NCBI RefSeq assembly: GCF_000499385.1
Contig: NW_013655219.1
Span: 1-64,000, forward strand
Direction of reading: 5' to 3'
Length of the DNA: 64,000 nucleotides
Source of the DNA: Eimeria necatrix
Lineage: Eukaryota; Apicomplexa; Conoidasida; Eucoccidiorida; Eimeriidae
Under the pieces are notes generated by a model. It did no database searches. It saw only the letters and a list, made by a program, of their open reading frames with translations, and was not told the DNA's origin. Positions 33,301 through 44,686 of the stretch are shown here, one piece after another. Both the position numbers and the translations under genes were made by a program. Within the stretch, counting starts at the first letter, position 1; each line of letters starts with the position of its first letter.

Positions 33301-36300
33301 TGCTTACTTTTGCCCACAGCACACTTTTCTAAGGAAACTTGGAAAAGCCTCCAAAATTCAAGACTTTAGTATTGTTCGCTGCAACGTGCCTGTTTATTCA
33401 TAAGGAAAAGATCATTGAAAGCCTCCGTTTTCAACAGTCCAAGGATGACGACGTTGCTTAACATGCACTGAAGCACCGCTAACCTTCGTTATGATCAAGT
33501 GCGTTACATCCTTCGAAAGTGTTAGTTCTAGCCTAATGAGCTACAGTTGTCAAAATTTGTGGTTGGTTTTGCCAGCAAGCCCATCGAAACGGACAGATTG
33601 AGTGCTTTGTGTCAGCTTTGTGTCAGTTTTTTACGTTTTTCAGATGTTGTCAGAGCTGGCATGCCAACAAATTTGTGTCCTTTCATGACACTACGTGCCC
33701 TCCATTCGCTTGCAGCTAAAAGCTTTGAATAAACTCACTTCAAACAATGATATATAAATTGAGCACAACCTGGATCAGTAGTAGCCTTGGGGAAAGTAAC
33801 GCAGGACGCATACACTAGAAAACAAATTCGCATTGATTCCGAACAAGCTGTCTTCTTGCTACTGGGTACAGCAGCTCAGTTGAAAGCCAGCTCGAGCTAC
33901 ATTCTAATGCTCCCTATATATACGGTTGAGCACATCGGACGTCAGCTGCGCATATTTTAAAAATGCGAAATACGTCTTGAGCTTTTCAACCAAACGAGCA
34001 GAGGGGAACTGCAGTTCCAGAAGCCCTTTAGATGACAGGACTGCTCTCATCCAACGTTATCTGAACCTTTAAGGTCTCTCCACTTCGGACCATTATGTAC
34101 TTTTTACATGGTTCTCTGTTTTCATTCAGCTGCTCGTAGTGGCTACCCGGCCATTGTAGTATAAAAGTAGCTCACTGGGTGGCAAGGGTTTCTTCTGGCG
34201 TCTAGGCTTGTTGATACTGTGCACAAAGTTTCGCCTGCTAAACATCTTGAGGCAGTAAGAACACTTTAGTGGCTAGGATATTTGAAGACCCTTCAAGCAG
34301 TCTTGACACTTGAATAACTTGAACCTTCTCAGCACTTCGGCGCTCTTGTTCTCCTCTTAGAAAACCTTACTCTGACTGCGCACTGCTCTCTTCAACCCCT
34401 CAGCCGTCTGTTATCTCTCGCTTCATAGGGCCTTCTCTGCCGCTGCCCCGGATCCTCTGTCGGTACTTGCTTAAACTTGTCGGCGGAAAATTCACGTTTT
34501 TCCCTGTCCCGCACTTGGCTTTTTGGACTCCGGCCACTAAGGATTGTGTCGGGTGGTGCCTACGAGCTCAGTTTGCCCAAGCTATTTACATGCTAGCAAG
34601 CGAAGAAGCTGTCTCGTGCGGTATTAACAAAGAAGCAGCAGCTAACTTCTAAATGAAGTGGTGGCGATGTGTTGACGGCGCTGCTGGCGCACCGCTGACG
34701 TGGTTTGCTCGCTGGAACTGAGTCTAGTGACGGCTTTTGTTTGGCAATCTTATCATAGTCAGTTCAAGCATTAGCGGACAGAAGACTTGTTATGTTCGCT
34801 TCAGGAGGATAAGTGCCGGATCGCCATCTGCCAGTGCTGCGTTGTGGTGAGCCAGTTTGGTTCTCTGCTAGGGTACTTACAGTCGTTCTTGTCACCTGAT
34901 ATCATGTAAAGAATAGCGCTATGCTAAAGTGTATACACACCGAAATTAAATCAGTGCTCGAGAGATCTCTTCAACACTCATGCAACCAAGGCGCGAGACT
35001 CGCTGTTGGGTGGGCAGGGCATACAACGTTGCACAGCATGAGAAAGCATGAAGTCGAACATGGCTGTTTACATTGGGACAAAACGTAATAATTGGCATAG
35101 AAAGAAATCTACTAATGACTTTGCCTCAAGACAAATGCTTCCTACAACTTCTGTACCTTCCCCTACTGCGACTCTTGCGTCTTCCGGTTCGGGTGCATCA
35201 ACGCTTCTCCCAAATGAAACTTTTAGGGGGGGTTTGCAAAAATGTTATGCACCAAGCTTTTTCCCGAAAAGTTCATGGCATTCTAGACCGTGGCAGCGGT
35301 ATTCGTGACGTGATTGCCTTTTCCGCCATCACCTGAGAAAGGAGGATCCGAGCAATGATAATCGGAAACAGCTCAGACGAGACATGGCATAGAGGAACGT
35401 AAAGAATAACGTCAAAATCGCAATAATGGATGGTTTTGTTTGAGATTGAACTGAAACTTGTCCAGTGTTAAGGCTGCAAATTTGCGAAGAAACGAAGCTG
35501 TAGTAGGGAGGAACATCCTCACTTGCATCTGTGTCGTGCACCTACACGTTTGCAATGCCTCAAATTCTACAATGTTTTGGGACAGTTTCATTACGCTCAT
35601 TCGATCGTGACGTTTTCCAGCGAATCTTGAAGTTGGGTGCAAACAAAACCCAACCTGAAGTCTCGGAGCCCTCAGGGCGCAGTAACGCTCCACTCAAGTG
35701 TCGCGGCGCTACAATCCCACAGATTGTGCTTTTTATTTGGCTTGTCTTTGCATATTCGTTTTAGTTTAGTTTCATGCAGAAGCGTTCGAAGGGCTTCTCA
35801 TGCCCCTCTGAAGGACCACGGCATACAGACTCTCCAGGCAGCAATGAGAAACTTAGCGGCCCATCGACGTACCCCACTCCGGAAGCAGAAAGTCCGCAAT
35901 AGCACTGTGGCCCTATCTGAAGCTTTTTTAAAACTAAACTACTGTGCTTGCCACGAGCAACGCTAGCAGAAATTTCTTCAGGAAGGTGGAAGCAGTCTGG
36001 AGAGCAACAACACCGTACAGCAGCCAGCATTTCTGTGTGTCACAGTAAAAGGTCATAAGTGCACTAAACACTGAAATCAATGCCCACTGAACACGAAATC
36101 ACTTGGATAGCCTCAATGCAGCCCGAGACAGGGTCACGGGCCTGCTGCAGTAGGCCCGCGTTTGAGTGGCGACTTCAGTGCTTGCTTGAAGGAAGCCTCA
36201 ATTACGTGAGAGATATAAGCTGGAAAATTGTAAGTCTCTTAAATATTTTGGACTGCTGCTCTCGTAGTGATCTGCATGAGGCGCTTTCGTGATCGTATCG

Positions 36301-38406
36301 ACGCCTATTCGCCGTTCAGCACAGGAGAGGGTGGAAGCTGCTTGCGAGTCTACAATTAAACTTACTTGGCTGGCGCTCGGGGTGGCTCCGGCATCACCCT
36401 GTCGTAGCTATGAGCAGCGCATTGCACTCAGCGGCCTGTGATTGGCTAGGCCCGCCCCTAGAGGGTGGCTCCACAGCAGAATTTCTGGTCAGCAGTACGT
36501 GTTCGCGCGGCTGCTAACGATTGTCTTTGTGTGAGGTAGCATGGAGTGCGGGGTTGTAGGCAAGTTGTGGGTTTTTGCGATATAACTGTTGTTGATAAGT
36601 CGTTTTGTGTATCGATTTATGTTCTGTCTGGTTGTCACAATGCTAGAGGGGCCTGGGCCTGCGGGTACTCCGGGTTTCCTGGAAATAAGGAACCTTCGGT
36701 GGCTTCAGGCATGAGCTGTAGTGAAGTGTCTGTGAAGTTCGAGATATAGGTTAACACTGTTGTTTTGTCTACCGAATTTTGTTTTTGGTCTGGTATGCCT
36801 GCTCGTGTCAGAGGGGCTTGCTAGTACTGCGGTTTTTCTGACGGTCTGTCGGGATAGCTTCAGTTGTCGATATTATGGCCAGCTGTGGCGTTGAATGAAA
36901 TTGTCACTGCGACAGTTGTATCCTCCAAGGGCCGCCACCCAGCTGTGATGTTTCATTCGCTGAGTACTTCAGACAGTTTGCGACTTCACAATAAAGACAA
37001 CCTACAGAACTTTCGAGATGGAAGGGACGGCTCTGCTGGTATTGGGGTTCTTTAGGAGATGGAAACCAGCAGCTGTCGGTTTATATTTGTTGGCTATAGA
37101 AGGGGATTTCAGCTCGGTGAGGGTCGCGTATATTACCAGCCGTAATCACTGAGAGCAAGATGGACAGTACTAACCTGGGGACAGGTAGATGCACGATTCC
37201 ACAGCAACGAATCTGCATCTCGAGGGCAAAGCGGAATAGTGCAAGCAGGCTACGAGGCAGCCAAAAAGCAGTCGGATTTTGAGGACACCAGGGACCCAAT
37301 GAGGCGTTTTGGCTTCCAGCTGTCAAGCGTTAAGTGACCACTCTTCGCTAGGGTTTTTCTAGAGATCTTTAGAGGTTCCGAAGCAATTTTGGGGGCTCCA
37401 GAAACCTGGCGAGTTGGCATGAGGGAAATGAACTAGTAGCTCCATTCCCAGGAAAGCATGAAGATTTCGCCAAGGCCAGGGAGTTGGAATTATATTAGCT
37501 GCTCATGCATCTTCCTGGTTTTCATGCTGTAGATGGCACCATATCCTGTTCCGTAGCTGCTGCCGTTGGTCACATTTCTGGAGCTGTTGCTTTGGTATAT
37601 TCCCTCAGAAACTTCCTTCCCTACCCGGTTTCTTGTAGTGCGGGGCTAATGCAAATAGTAGCCGATGCAGTTCTGGTGTAAGGAAACACTGAAACGGGAG
37701 CAATGTCAAGAGGCCACTGTCCCCCGAAGTTAGTGGCCTCCTCCTCTCCCTTTGAAAAACGTACATTCAGGGAGCTCAGTACTTACGGGGAAACCAAGAA
37801 GAAGCAGTAAGGTGCTCCCATATAACTCATGCCGCCTTTTTGCCCTTCTGAAAGTCCTTTCGGCCCCCAGCAACAGCTGCCGACGCGCAGAATGCTTGTC
37901 GGCTGCGCCTGGGCCGCTACGCCTGAAGAGTACGATGCAGCCTACTCATGCTCTGCTAGTGTTATTCAAATGCTAATTCTAGGTCTCATTGCGCCTATTC
38001 GTCCGTACAATACTTTGAATACGGCAAATTGTTCAGTGTTTGGGCGTAGAGCCTAGGTTTATGCCGTCGCCGCTTATTCATCCCAGTCAGTTGCCTCTTC
38101 GGTTTGTTTTTTTTTATATGCATATTTTAGTCCAAATTAGCTTGAAAGCGTTTTTAATGCTTTTGGTTGACTCTTTAGGCGCCGACGTGGACCGAAAACT
38201 CGTTTCGCGTCCTTCAGTGTTGTTTAACGCGGGCGCATTCACCCCGCACTCCTTTGCGCCACTGGGGGCCCCCGAACTATCCCGGGATATTGGAATTTTT
38301 AACCCAGTGGTTCCGTTGCAATGATATTGGAAGCATTGACAGTGGGGTGAGCAGCTGTGACTCTAACATAGACTGTACCAGAACGGAAGCATCCCCTTCT
38401 GCCACA
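30327..38406. other. Repeat-poor gene desert (about 8 kb)
   Basis: No frame here exceeds about 115 codons. I found no domain, no matched splice exons, no tRNA and almost no CAG runs. Pieces at 32093-32434 (-) and 35048-35340 (+) are open but featureless. At about 36577-36745 and 36746-36900 two diverged copies of a 170-bp segment seem to lie in tandem (shared GTCTGGT...GAGGGGC...CTGCGG). At the 3' end, 38179-38320 is open behind a CTCTTTAG acceptor and may be an upstream exon of the next gene. Confidence 0.5.
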
Positions 38407-40879
38407 ATGGAAGTCGCGGAATCTGTGCTGAGAAAAAGAGCCTCAGAAGGCATCGTCATTCGCACCAAGACAGAGCTGCAGGATAAGTGGGGTGCATCCA
38501 CGTGGTCGGACACGGCTCTTGAATGCATGTACAGGGGCTTATCCCGGAGCGAACCCGAAGCAGACTCAGCCTATGAAAAGTCAAGCTGTCAAAGAGGCTG
38601 GGGATCCTCCCATTCGTATCCTTTCCTGCCTGCTCCTCGTGACATATTCGGTGGAACCCGAAGTAGCGTACGAGGGGATCCCCAGGTTAAAGATGACTGG
38701 CTGCTGGCATCTCCAGTCAGGGATGTGGGTACGGCTCTAGCACGGAGCCGCGAACAAAAGCAACAGCACCCGGAATCTGAAGATGACAACGAAGCAGCTC
38801 AGCAGCTGAGGAGCCAGCTGCTGCAGCTGCGGGCTGAGGGCCACCGACGTGCTGCCCGTCTGCGGAGGGAGCGCCAGCTGCTGCAGCAGCAGCTAGCGGA
38901 GGCACGGCAGCAGCAACAGGTGCTATTGCTGCGTCAGCAACAGCGCAGCATCTGCACAAGTGTCGGCGCCAGCCAGGGCTCTTGTGACCCGTGGGGCCCT
39001 CCCACATTATCAGTGCCTCCTACAGCCCCAGCGGGTGTCCGCAGAGGTCCTCGGGGTAGCCCCTTGCCTCCCTTTTCTCCCCGGATGGTGCTGCTACACG
39101 TTTACGACCTTACGCCAGCCATATCAAATTACGTAAATCGAATTATGAGGCCCTTGGGTGCTGGAGCCTTCCATGCAGGGGTGGAAGTCTACGGACAGGA
39201 ATACTCTTTTGGGCAGACGGCAGGTAAATGCACAGCTATACTTGTAGCTAGGAAACCAATTAGCCGGCGTGCTAGAGAATTAAACAACGGGATCGGCAAT
39301 TAGCCAGAGAGACAGATAGTTAGGGCTCGAATCGCCAGATAACTCGGTGAGAACCCACGTTTCTGCGCAGCTAGCAACGAATTTGGCCAGGCAGTTACCA
39401 ACCTACATAGCTATATAGCGAACAAGCTTATGAGCGGGAAACATTTAGTGTTGCAGCGACTGCTGGTTCTCTGAGGCACTACGGGAGCGAAAGGGCATCA
39501 CTGGAGCCATGGACACTATGGACAGCTGCAGCAACGTTACGGGGAGCAGCTGCTGTGCTTGTTATCCTGCATACAGATGAAACGACTGGCGTAAGCGTCT
39601 GCCAGCCCATGCAACACCCGGCCCATGTCTATAGAGAGACCGTACCCATGGGGTAGGTAGGCTGGTGAGGGCAAAGTTTAGAGGGTTTCGGGTTCACGCA
39701 GTTCATTAGTAAGTTGGATGGTAGGCGGGTGAGCAAGATCAGACAGTTTAGGGTTTACGTTTCATGCCTATTGTCTAGAGTCCATGTGGAAGCTAGTTGC
39801 CTAGCCTGAGCCCTTTTCCAGCCATCAAATAAGACTCTCGTCCTGTTCAGGAGGCGGAGATCTTGCTAATAAGGGAAGGCCCATCTAGGTATTAGTACAC
39901 AAGGCCTCGGGTCTACAGTTCCGGGTCTGGAAATTCTCTGCAGGCCGGCCGATTTGGACATGGAAGAGTTTCTCTCGCTTGTAGAAGTTCTGAAGGTCGA
40001 ATGGCCCGGCAACTCATATGACGTTCTCAGCAGGTCGGTTACTCCCTCAGATTTTAGGGTCTAGGGTCTAGGATGCATTAGCACCACAGAATGATTTCGC
40101 GTCTTGGCAGAACATTGTTCTCACCACAGAGAGCAGCAGTGCTGCTTCTTAAAGCTGCCTGCTTGCCCTATCATTTAAGCTTGCGATGCGGATGCTGCTG
40201 CCTGTGCAGGAACTGCGTGAACTTTGCGGATCACTTGTGTGTTTTGCTGGGGGTTGGCCACGTGCCGCCATGGCTTTTTAGGCTACAGCGACAGGCCAAT
40301 TCGATTAAGGGGGGAGCACGAGCTGCTGCTGCTGCTGCCGCCGCTGCTGCTCGTCAGCTGCAACGCCTGAACACTCAAGCGCGGATCTCGGCCACCGCCA
40401 TGGCAGCAGCAGAAGCTGCAGCCACAGCAGCAGCGGTGGCAGCAGGGGCAGCTGTCTCCTTTGGAAGGTTTATCAAGCACGCTCACCAGGTTAGAGACAG
40501 AAAAGCGGGGCTGCTGCCAGCGGGCCCCAGGGTCCCCAAGGGGGCTCTCAAAAAGCCGGAGGGGGGGCCCTCACGCAAATATCTGGGGGCGCAACATGAT
40601 CCTGTTGACACCAGAAGAGTAGCAGACGCCTCCCATGAGAAGAACTCTTCAACAGTAACCGAGCAGAAGACTCCTACGGGCAATAGCCAGGAAACTCCTT
40701 GGTCTAATTTCTTTAGTGGAGTCCCCTGTAGTCTTACGGGGTCCTCACGGCCAGAAAATAGATCAGCAGTGGCCACTCAATGCATGTGCTGCAAAGCGAG
40801 CCCCAAGTGGAGCCCGCTAAAATGCCGGCCTCCCGCCAGTTGGGTGGGATCTTCACGGGGTACAGCTAAGACACCTTGA
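38407..40879 (+). CDS. PPPDE-domain (DeSI-type) deubiquitinating/deSUMOylating isopeptidase
   Basis: Cysteine isopeptidase of the PPPDE superfamily, expected to remove ubiquitin or SUMO. Exons 38407-39223, 39577-39652, 39944-40033 and 40210-40879 sum to 1653 nt (550 aa), with GT-AG borders in phases 1, 2 and 2. The start ATG (ACA-ATG-G) is in good context, but the frame stays open upstream to about 38254. Residues about 150-225 form a Gln/Arg-rich coiled coil. The domain follows: MVLLHVYDLTPAISNYVNRI, GAGAFHAGVEVYGQEYSFG (His256), HPAHVYRETVPMG, FLSLVEVLKVEWPGNSYDVL and SRNCVNFADHLCVLLG (Cys330). Both catalytic residues are present. A poly-Ala region comes after the domain. The protein is much longer than the roughly 170-residue animal DeSI enzymes. 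Intron 2 carries telomere-like repeats. Confidence 0.9.
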
Positions 40880-41121
40880 GGCTCCCTTCGTCAAAGGCCC
40901 CTAGGGACCCTCGAGGCCCCCCTCCTAAAGGGCCTCAAGAAGCCCCCTTGGGGAACCGGGGATGTCTGGGGTTCCCCTGCAGCATCATTGCTTGGGGAGG
41001 AGGCAAGCGTTACCACGACAGCATTTGTGTTCAATGTACCTCTTCGGGTGTGTCGCGACTGCTGCTGTCTCGCTGCTGAGGCATGACGCTGCTGAGAGTG
41101 ATGCTGTGACATTGTGCACAG

Positions 41122-41695
41122 GAGGTTCGGCTCTCCGAGGAAATGGGCCGCTTGCTAGTAGAGGTAAGACCAGATGCTTTGGTTTTGAAACAGCTGTCGC
41201 AGACATTTGTTGACGGCTGCTTGCTCAAAGTTTAATCCTTGGGGTGTGTGTACACTGCAGGGCATGAGCTTCCTAAGTGAACGCTTCTCAGAGGGAGTTT
41301 CTTGCATCCCTTCAGAATGGAATGAAGAGGAAATTACAGCTTTAGAGCCTTTGCACTTGTTCGACAGGGCGCCAACGCCGCCTGAGGGGCTTATAGCGGA
41401 ATCACGCGGTGCAACTTCAGAAGGTTCCGCGGAGAAGCTCTCAGAAAGCCCCGTAGAGAAGCCCTTGGAGAAACAGGGGGTGGAACGTCTAGAGGAGCTC
41501 AGAGCAAACACCTTAGTGGACCCCGGAGAGGGAACTCCGAGAGCGCTGCGAGGCGCTACTGAAGAATCTCTCCAAGGCGCCGCAATTCTCAAGAGCTGGC
41601 CACAAGGATCACTTTCATCTCCTAGTCAGGATAAAGAGCAGCAACGTAAATCACCGTCTGACTGGCCCTATACTGCTGACGCCATTTTGCCTTAA
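41122..41695 (+). CDS. Possible 3' exons of the isopeptidase gene
   Basis: Exon 41122-41163 (EVRLSEEMGRLLVE) lies between a CACAG acceptor and a GAG|GTAAGA donor. It joins in phase 0 to 41261-41695 (GMSFLSERFSEGVSCIPSEW and onward, ending at TAA). A phase-0 donor inside the preceding exon (TGG|GTGGGA, exon end 40843) would link these to the isopeptidase and replace its last 12 residues with about 158 acidic, Ser/Glu-rich ones. This could be an alternative C-terminus or the main one. It could also be a separate small gene, but no good ATG is seen. Confidence 0.5.
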
Positions 41696-42326
41696 AGAGA
41701 GAATCGAAGGGTCATTCATGCTGAGGAAGGCTCCTGGGAAATTTCAGGGACACTTGAACTGCTTTCATTTTGATAAATAATATAAGGTCGCTGGGATCCG
41801 CCGAAAGGTTAATAGGACCCGTAGGTCCTGCCCCACCGCGCACAAGGGCTGTCTGTGCGCTGTGTAAAGGGGGCTTACTTGCCGTTTTCTTTCTTTTTTT
41901 CCACTTTTTTTCCATGTGATTGACAGATAAATTGCACACTTACATTACATTACTTCTGGCCATATACTTAGGTTTTTCGTAGGCAAATCCCGGTGGGATC
42001 AGAAGGCGCTGTAAACCTCCAAGTTTTCCTGCGCAGCTCCCACCAGGAGTACTTTTTGTGACTATTGAATCTGGGTAGATAAATTCGGGCTGCTACTGTA
42101 GTAGCATAAGGCCTAGGGCGAAAGGTGTTGGACTGGCAGGCGCCTACATACATGTATCAAGTGGTGGTGCGGGAATTTGGACTAGGGCTACCCAGAGCGC
42201 GCCTGTCCCCGAGAATCTGGCCAAGGATGTCACGTTATGATGACACGAGTTCTTGCACCAGAGATACGCTTTGCGGAGGTGCCCTGCTATTGGCTTCTAC
42301 AAATCTTTGCAGTGTTTCTATGCTGA

Positions 42327-42568
42327 GGTGACCCTCTGACTACCCCTGCCAGCAAGCGTGTCTGAAACTCGTACTCTATGATTTCTGAATTCAGGTTCAC
42401 AGTGTAGATCTTATTGTTAGCTGCTGATTGCGTAGATACTACACTCGGGTGACCCTCTGACTACCCTGCCAGCAAGCGCGTCTGGAACTCATAATCTAGC
42501 ATTTCTGAATTCGCCTTTACAGTGTAGAACTTAATATTAGCTGCTGAATCTGTAGATCCTAAATCGTT
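42327..42568. repeat. Diverged 121-bp tandem repeat, two copies
   Basis: Copies begin at 42327 and 42448 with GGTGACCCTCTGACTACC. They share CAGCAAGCGYGTCTG, ATTTCTGAATTC, ACAGTGTAGA and TTAGCTGCTGA blocks. Scattered substitutions and a one-base length change mark them as older than the 247-bp duplication elsewhere in the window. Confidence 0.85.
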
Positions 42569-44529
42569 TCCAAATGAAACGACCATTGTAGTCCTCTCGC
42601 GCTTTGTGAACCCCAGGCGTCCAGTACGGGTTCAGAGCCGAGGTCCTTGGACGTGAGATTTTCTACGGCTTGTATGATCTATTGAGGCATTACAACTGGA
42701 GAGCTTCTTAGCTTTTCTCCTGAACTCCAAAATGGGTGAGATGGCCATGATAGGATTGTATAGAATTCTAATTTCAGGCCTTACGGCCAAGGAGGCTGCT
42801 GGCCAGCCCCCAAAAGTGCTCGAGTCTCTACTGGCCATGCGATGAAATTTCACGAGAATACCCAAATGCTTATTTTTTTCTGGGAGTAACACATGAAAAG
42901 GATTAGCTCCTAAGGTTTAGTTCAAGAGTTAGGCCACATGGTCCCACCTGGAACGACTTAAGGTCCAGCCTGGAGGTCGGGCAGGCTGTTCTTTTGTTTT
43001 CACTTAAGCGCTTAGGATTTAGCGCTGAGGATTTTATCAAAAGTCATTTATTGCTCGTTTTCTGCCGATAACGCTTTCAGCCTAGCCCACTTTGGTGTAT
43101 TCACTTACCTTTGCGGTTAAGATTGACGGGTTCACCTTTCGGGACTTGCGGCGCAGTGCTCTAAGAGTTTGGAGTCCTATAGTCACAGGAAACAAACATG
43201 TAGAGAAAAGCCGTGAGCACATAAGGCCTGTGGGGCCTATTGCTTGCGCTGTATGTTGAGGTCCAGGGTGCGCAGTCCAGATTTGAAGAATGCTTTCCCC
43301 TTTTTGCCCCTGAGACTAGGAGCCTGAGACCTTAGCGTTTCTTTTTTATCGGTATCTGCAGCAGTTGGATCCTTTGGGGACTTTCGAGCCGTCTGTTCCC
43401 ATGGCTCCGGGTGCCTTTAAGCAGGAAAAAAAAAGTAGCTCGCATGCCAAGGCAAAAAAAATTGCAGATATATCGACTCCGTACTGCCCACAGAACCCAA
43501 CGTCCTCGGCACAATCGAAAAGACCTCCATACTGAGGCATACAGGAGACGGAACATTAAAATCACCTGGCTACTGCTGCGGCAGCAGCAGGAGCGACGAC
43601 AGCAGCAGCAAAAGCTTGCGAGAAGTAGACAGCGCAGCAAGGAGACGGTGGAGACTGACGAGGACAGCACACACGCCGTGCGCTTTTTTCTGCCTCTATT
43701 TTCATTCTCCATGCGACATAAAGATATGGTAGGTTAGGTACAGTGAAGTCTCGCGAAAAGCTTTGCTGTGTTGACTAGTCTGCAAAGCATTTAGTCAGTG
43801 CAGCAGAAAACAAATCGGTCACATTGCGTGCATTGAGAATGCTACTCATTCAGCAAGCCCTTGAATGCGTCTAGATATAAGGCTTGGCTAATCGGCAGGC
43901 CATGCATTGTTGACGCTAAATAGAAAGAACTTAAAACAAGGGTTTAAGAGTCCGGGTATAGGCCACAGATTTTCCTTCGTGTGCGTTACAGAACGCTAAC
44001 ATCAGAAGGCATTCTTGGACTTCCAAGCAAAACTCCCCTCAAAACCGGAAAGGGCCACTTAAAACGCTGGCGGACATGCGTAGGCGATGTAGGCTTAGGC
44101 ACTCAGGAATAGAGTTTGTGGTTTAGGCTTCCAAGCCTATGGAAACACATTTCTCAGTGCTAACAAGGCAGAATTCACGGTTTATTACTCAACGTCTAGT
44201 AATTTTGGCTCATGACATAGGGTTTGGCGTGGTTTCAGGGAGGGGAGCAAGAAGAAACAGGGACAAAGAGCCTGCAACCACGGCAAGTCAAACGTAACGT
44301 CTAGAGATCAAAGCTCAGGGGTCTACGTCTTTGGCGTAGGACTGACAAGAGAGGATATCGAAACTGTCTTCTGGCAAGAGGAACAAGCGATTAAGATTAA
44401 TCTGCATTATTATTCTGGCTGACATTGCTGCTGCGGGTGCTGCTTCTGCGGTAGCTGTTGCCGTATCCTCAGGCGCCCTCGTCACAGATTTCCCATAGAA
44501 GCAACAAAAGCACAAAAAATGTCGCCACG

Positions 44530-44574
44530 CTTGAGGTACGAGGGCTTGAGGTACGAGGCCTTGAGGTAGGGGGC
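44530..44574. repeat. 15-bp tandem triplicate
   Basis: CTTGAGGTACGAGGG, CTTGAGGTACGAGGC and CTTGAGGTAGGGGGC run head to tail. They lie about 110 bp upstream of the splice acceptor of the Gln-rich gene. Confidence 0.85.
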
Positions 44575-44686
44575 TGAAGCCATATAACCAAGTGTAGTGC
44601 TAATAATATGGAGTATGCACTAAGACGTGGACCTGAAGCTCTATGCTGTGAGCCCAACAACGAAAATCAAGTGTTTATTGTTGCAG

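Larger units (their letters stand above)
41696..44686. other. Intergenic with small tandem repeats
   Basis: No gene is supported. It holds a diverged 121-bp tandem repeat at 42327-42568 and a 15-bp triplicate at 44530-44574. A CAG-rich patch at 43575-43640 yields only low-complexity frames on both strands. The last part (44627-44686) is probably the end of an intron of the next gene. Confidence 0.5.

Noticed and set aside
36420..36480. CCAAT- and GC-box-like sequence (GATTGGCTAGGCCCGCCCC)
   Set aside because: It resembles a vertebrate promoter module, but no gene starts nearby and apicomplexans are not known to use these boxes. Probably chance.
43332..43737. Overlapping + and - frames of over 100 codons near 43.4-43.7 kb
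   Set aside because: Both depend on a CAG-rich patch and an A-run, with no domain and no matching exons.
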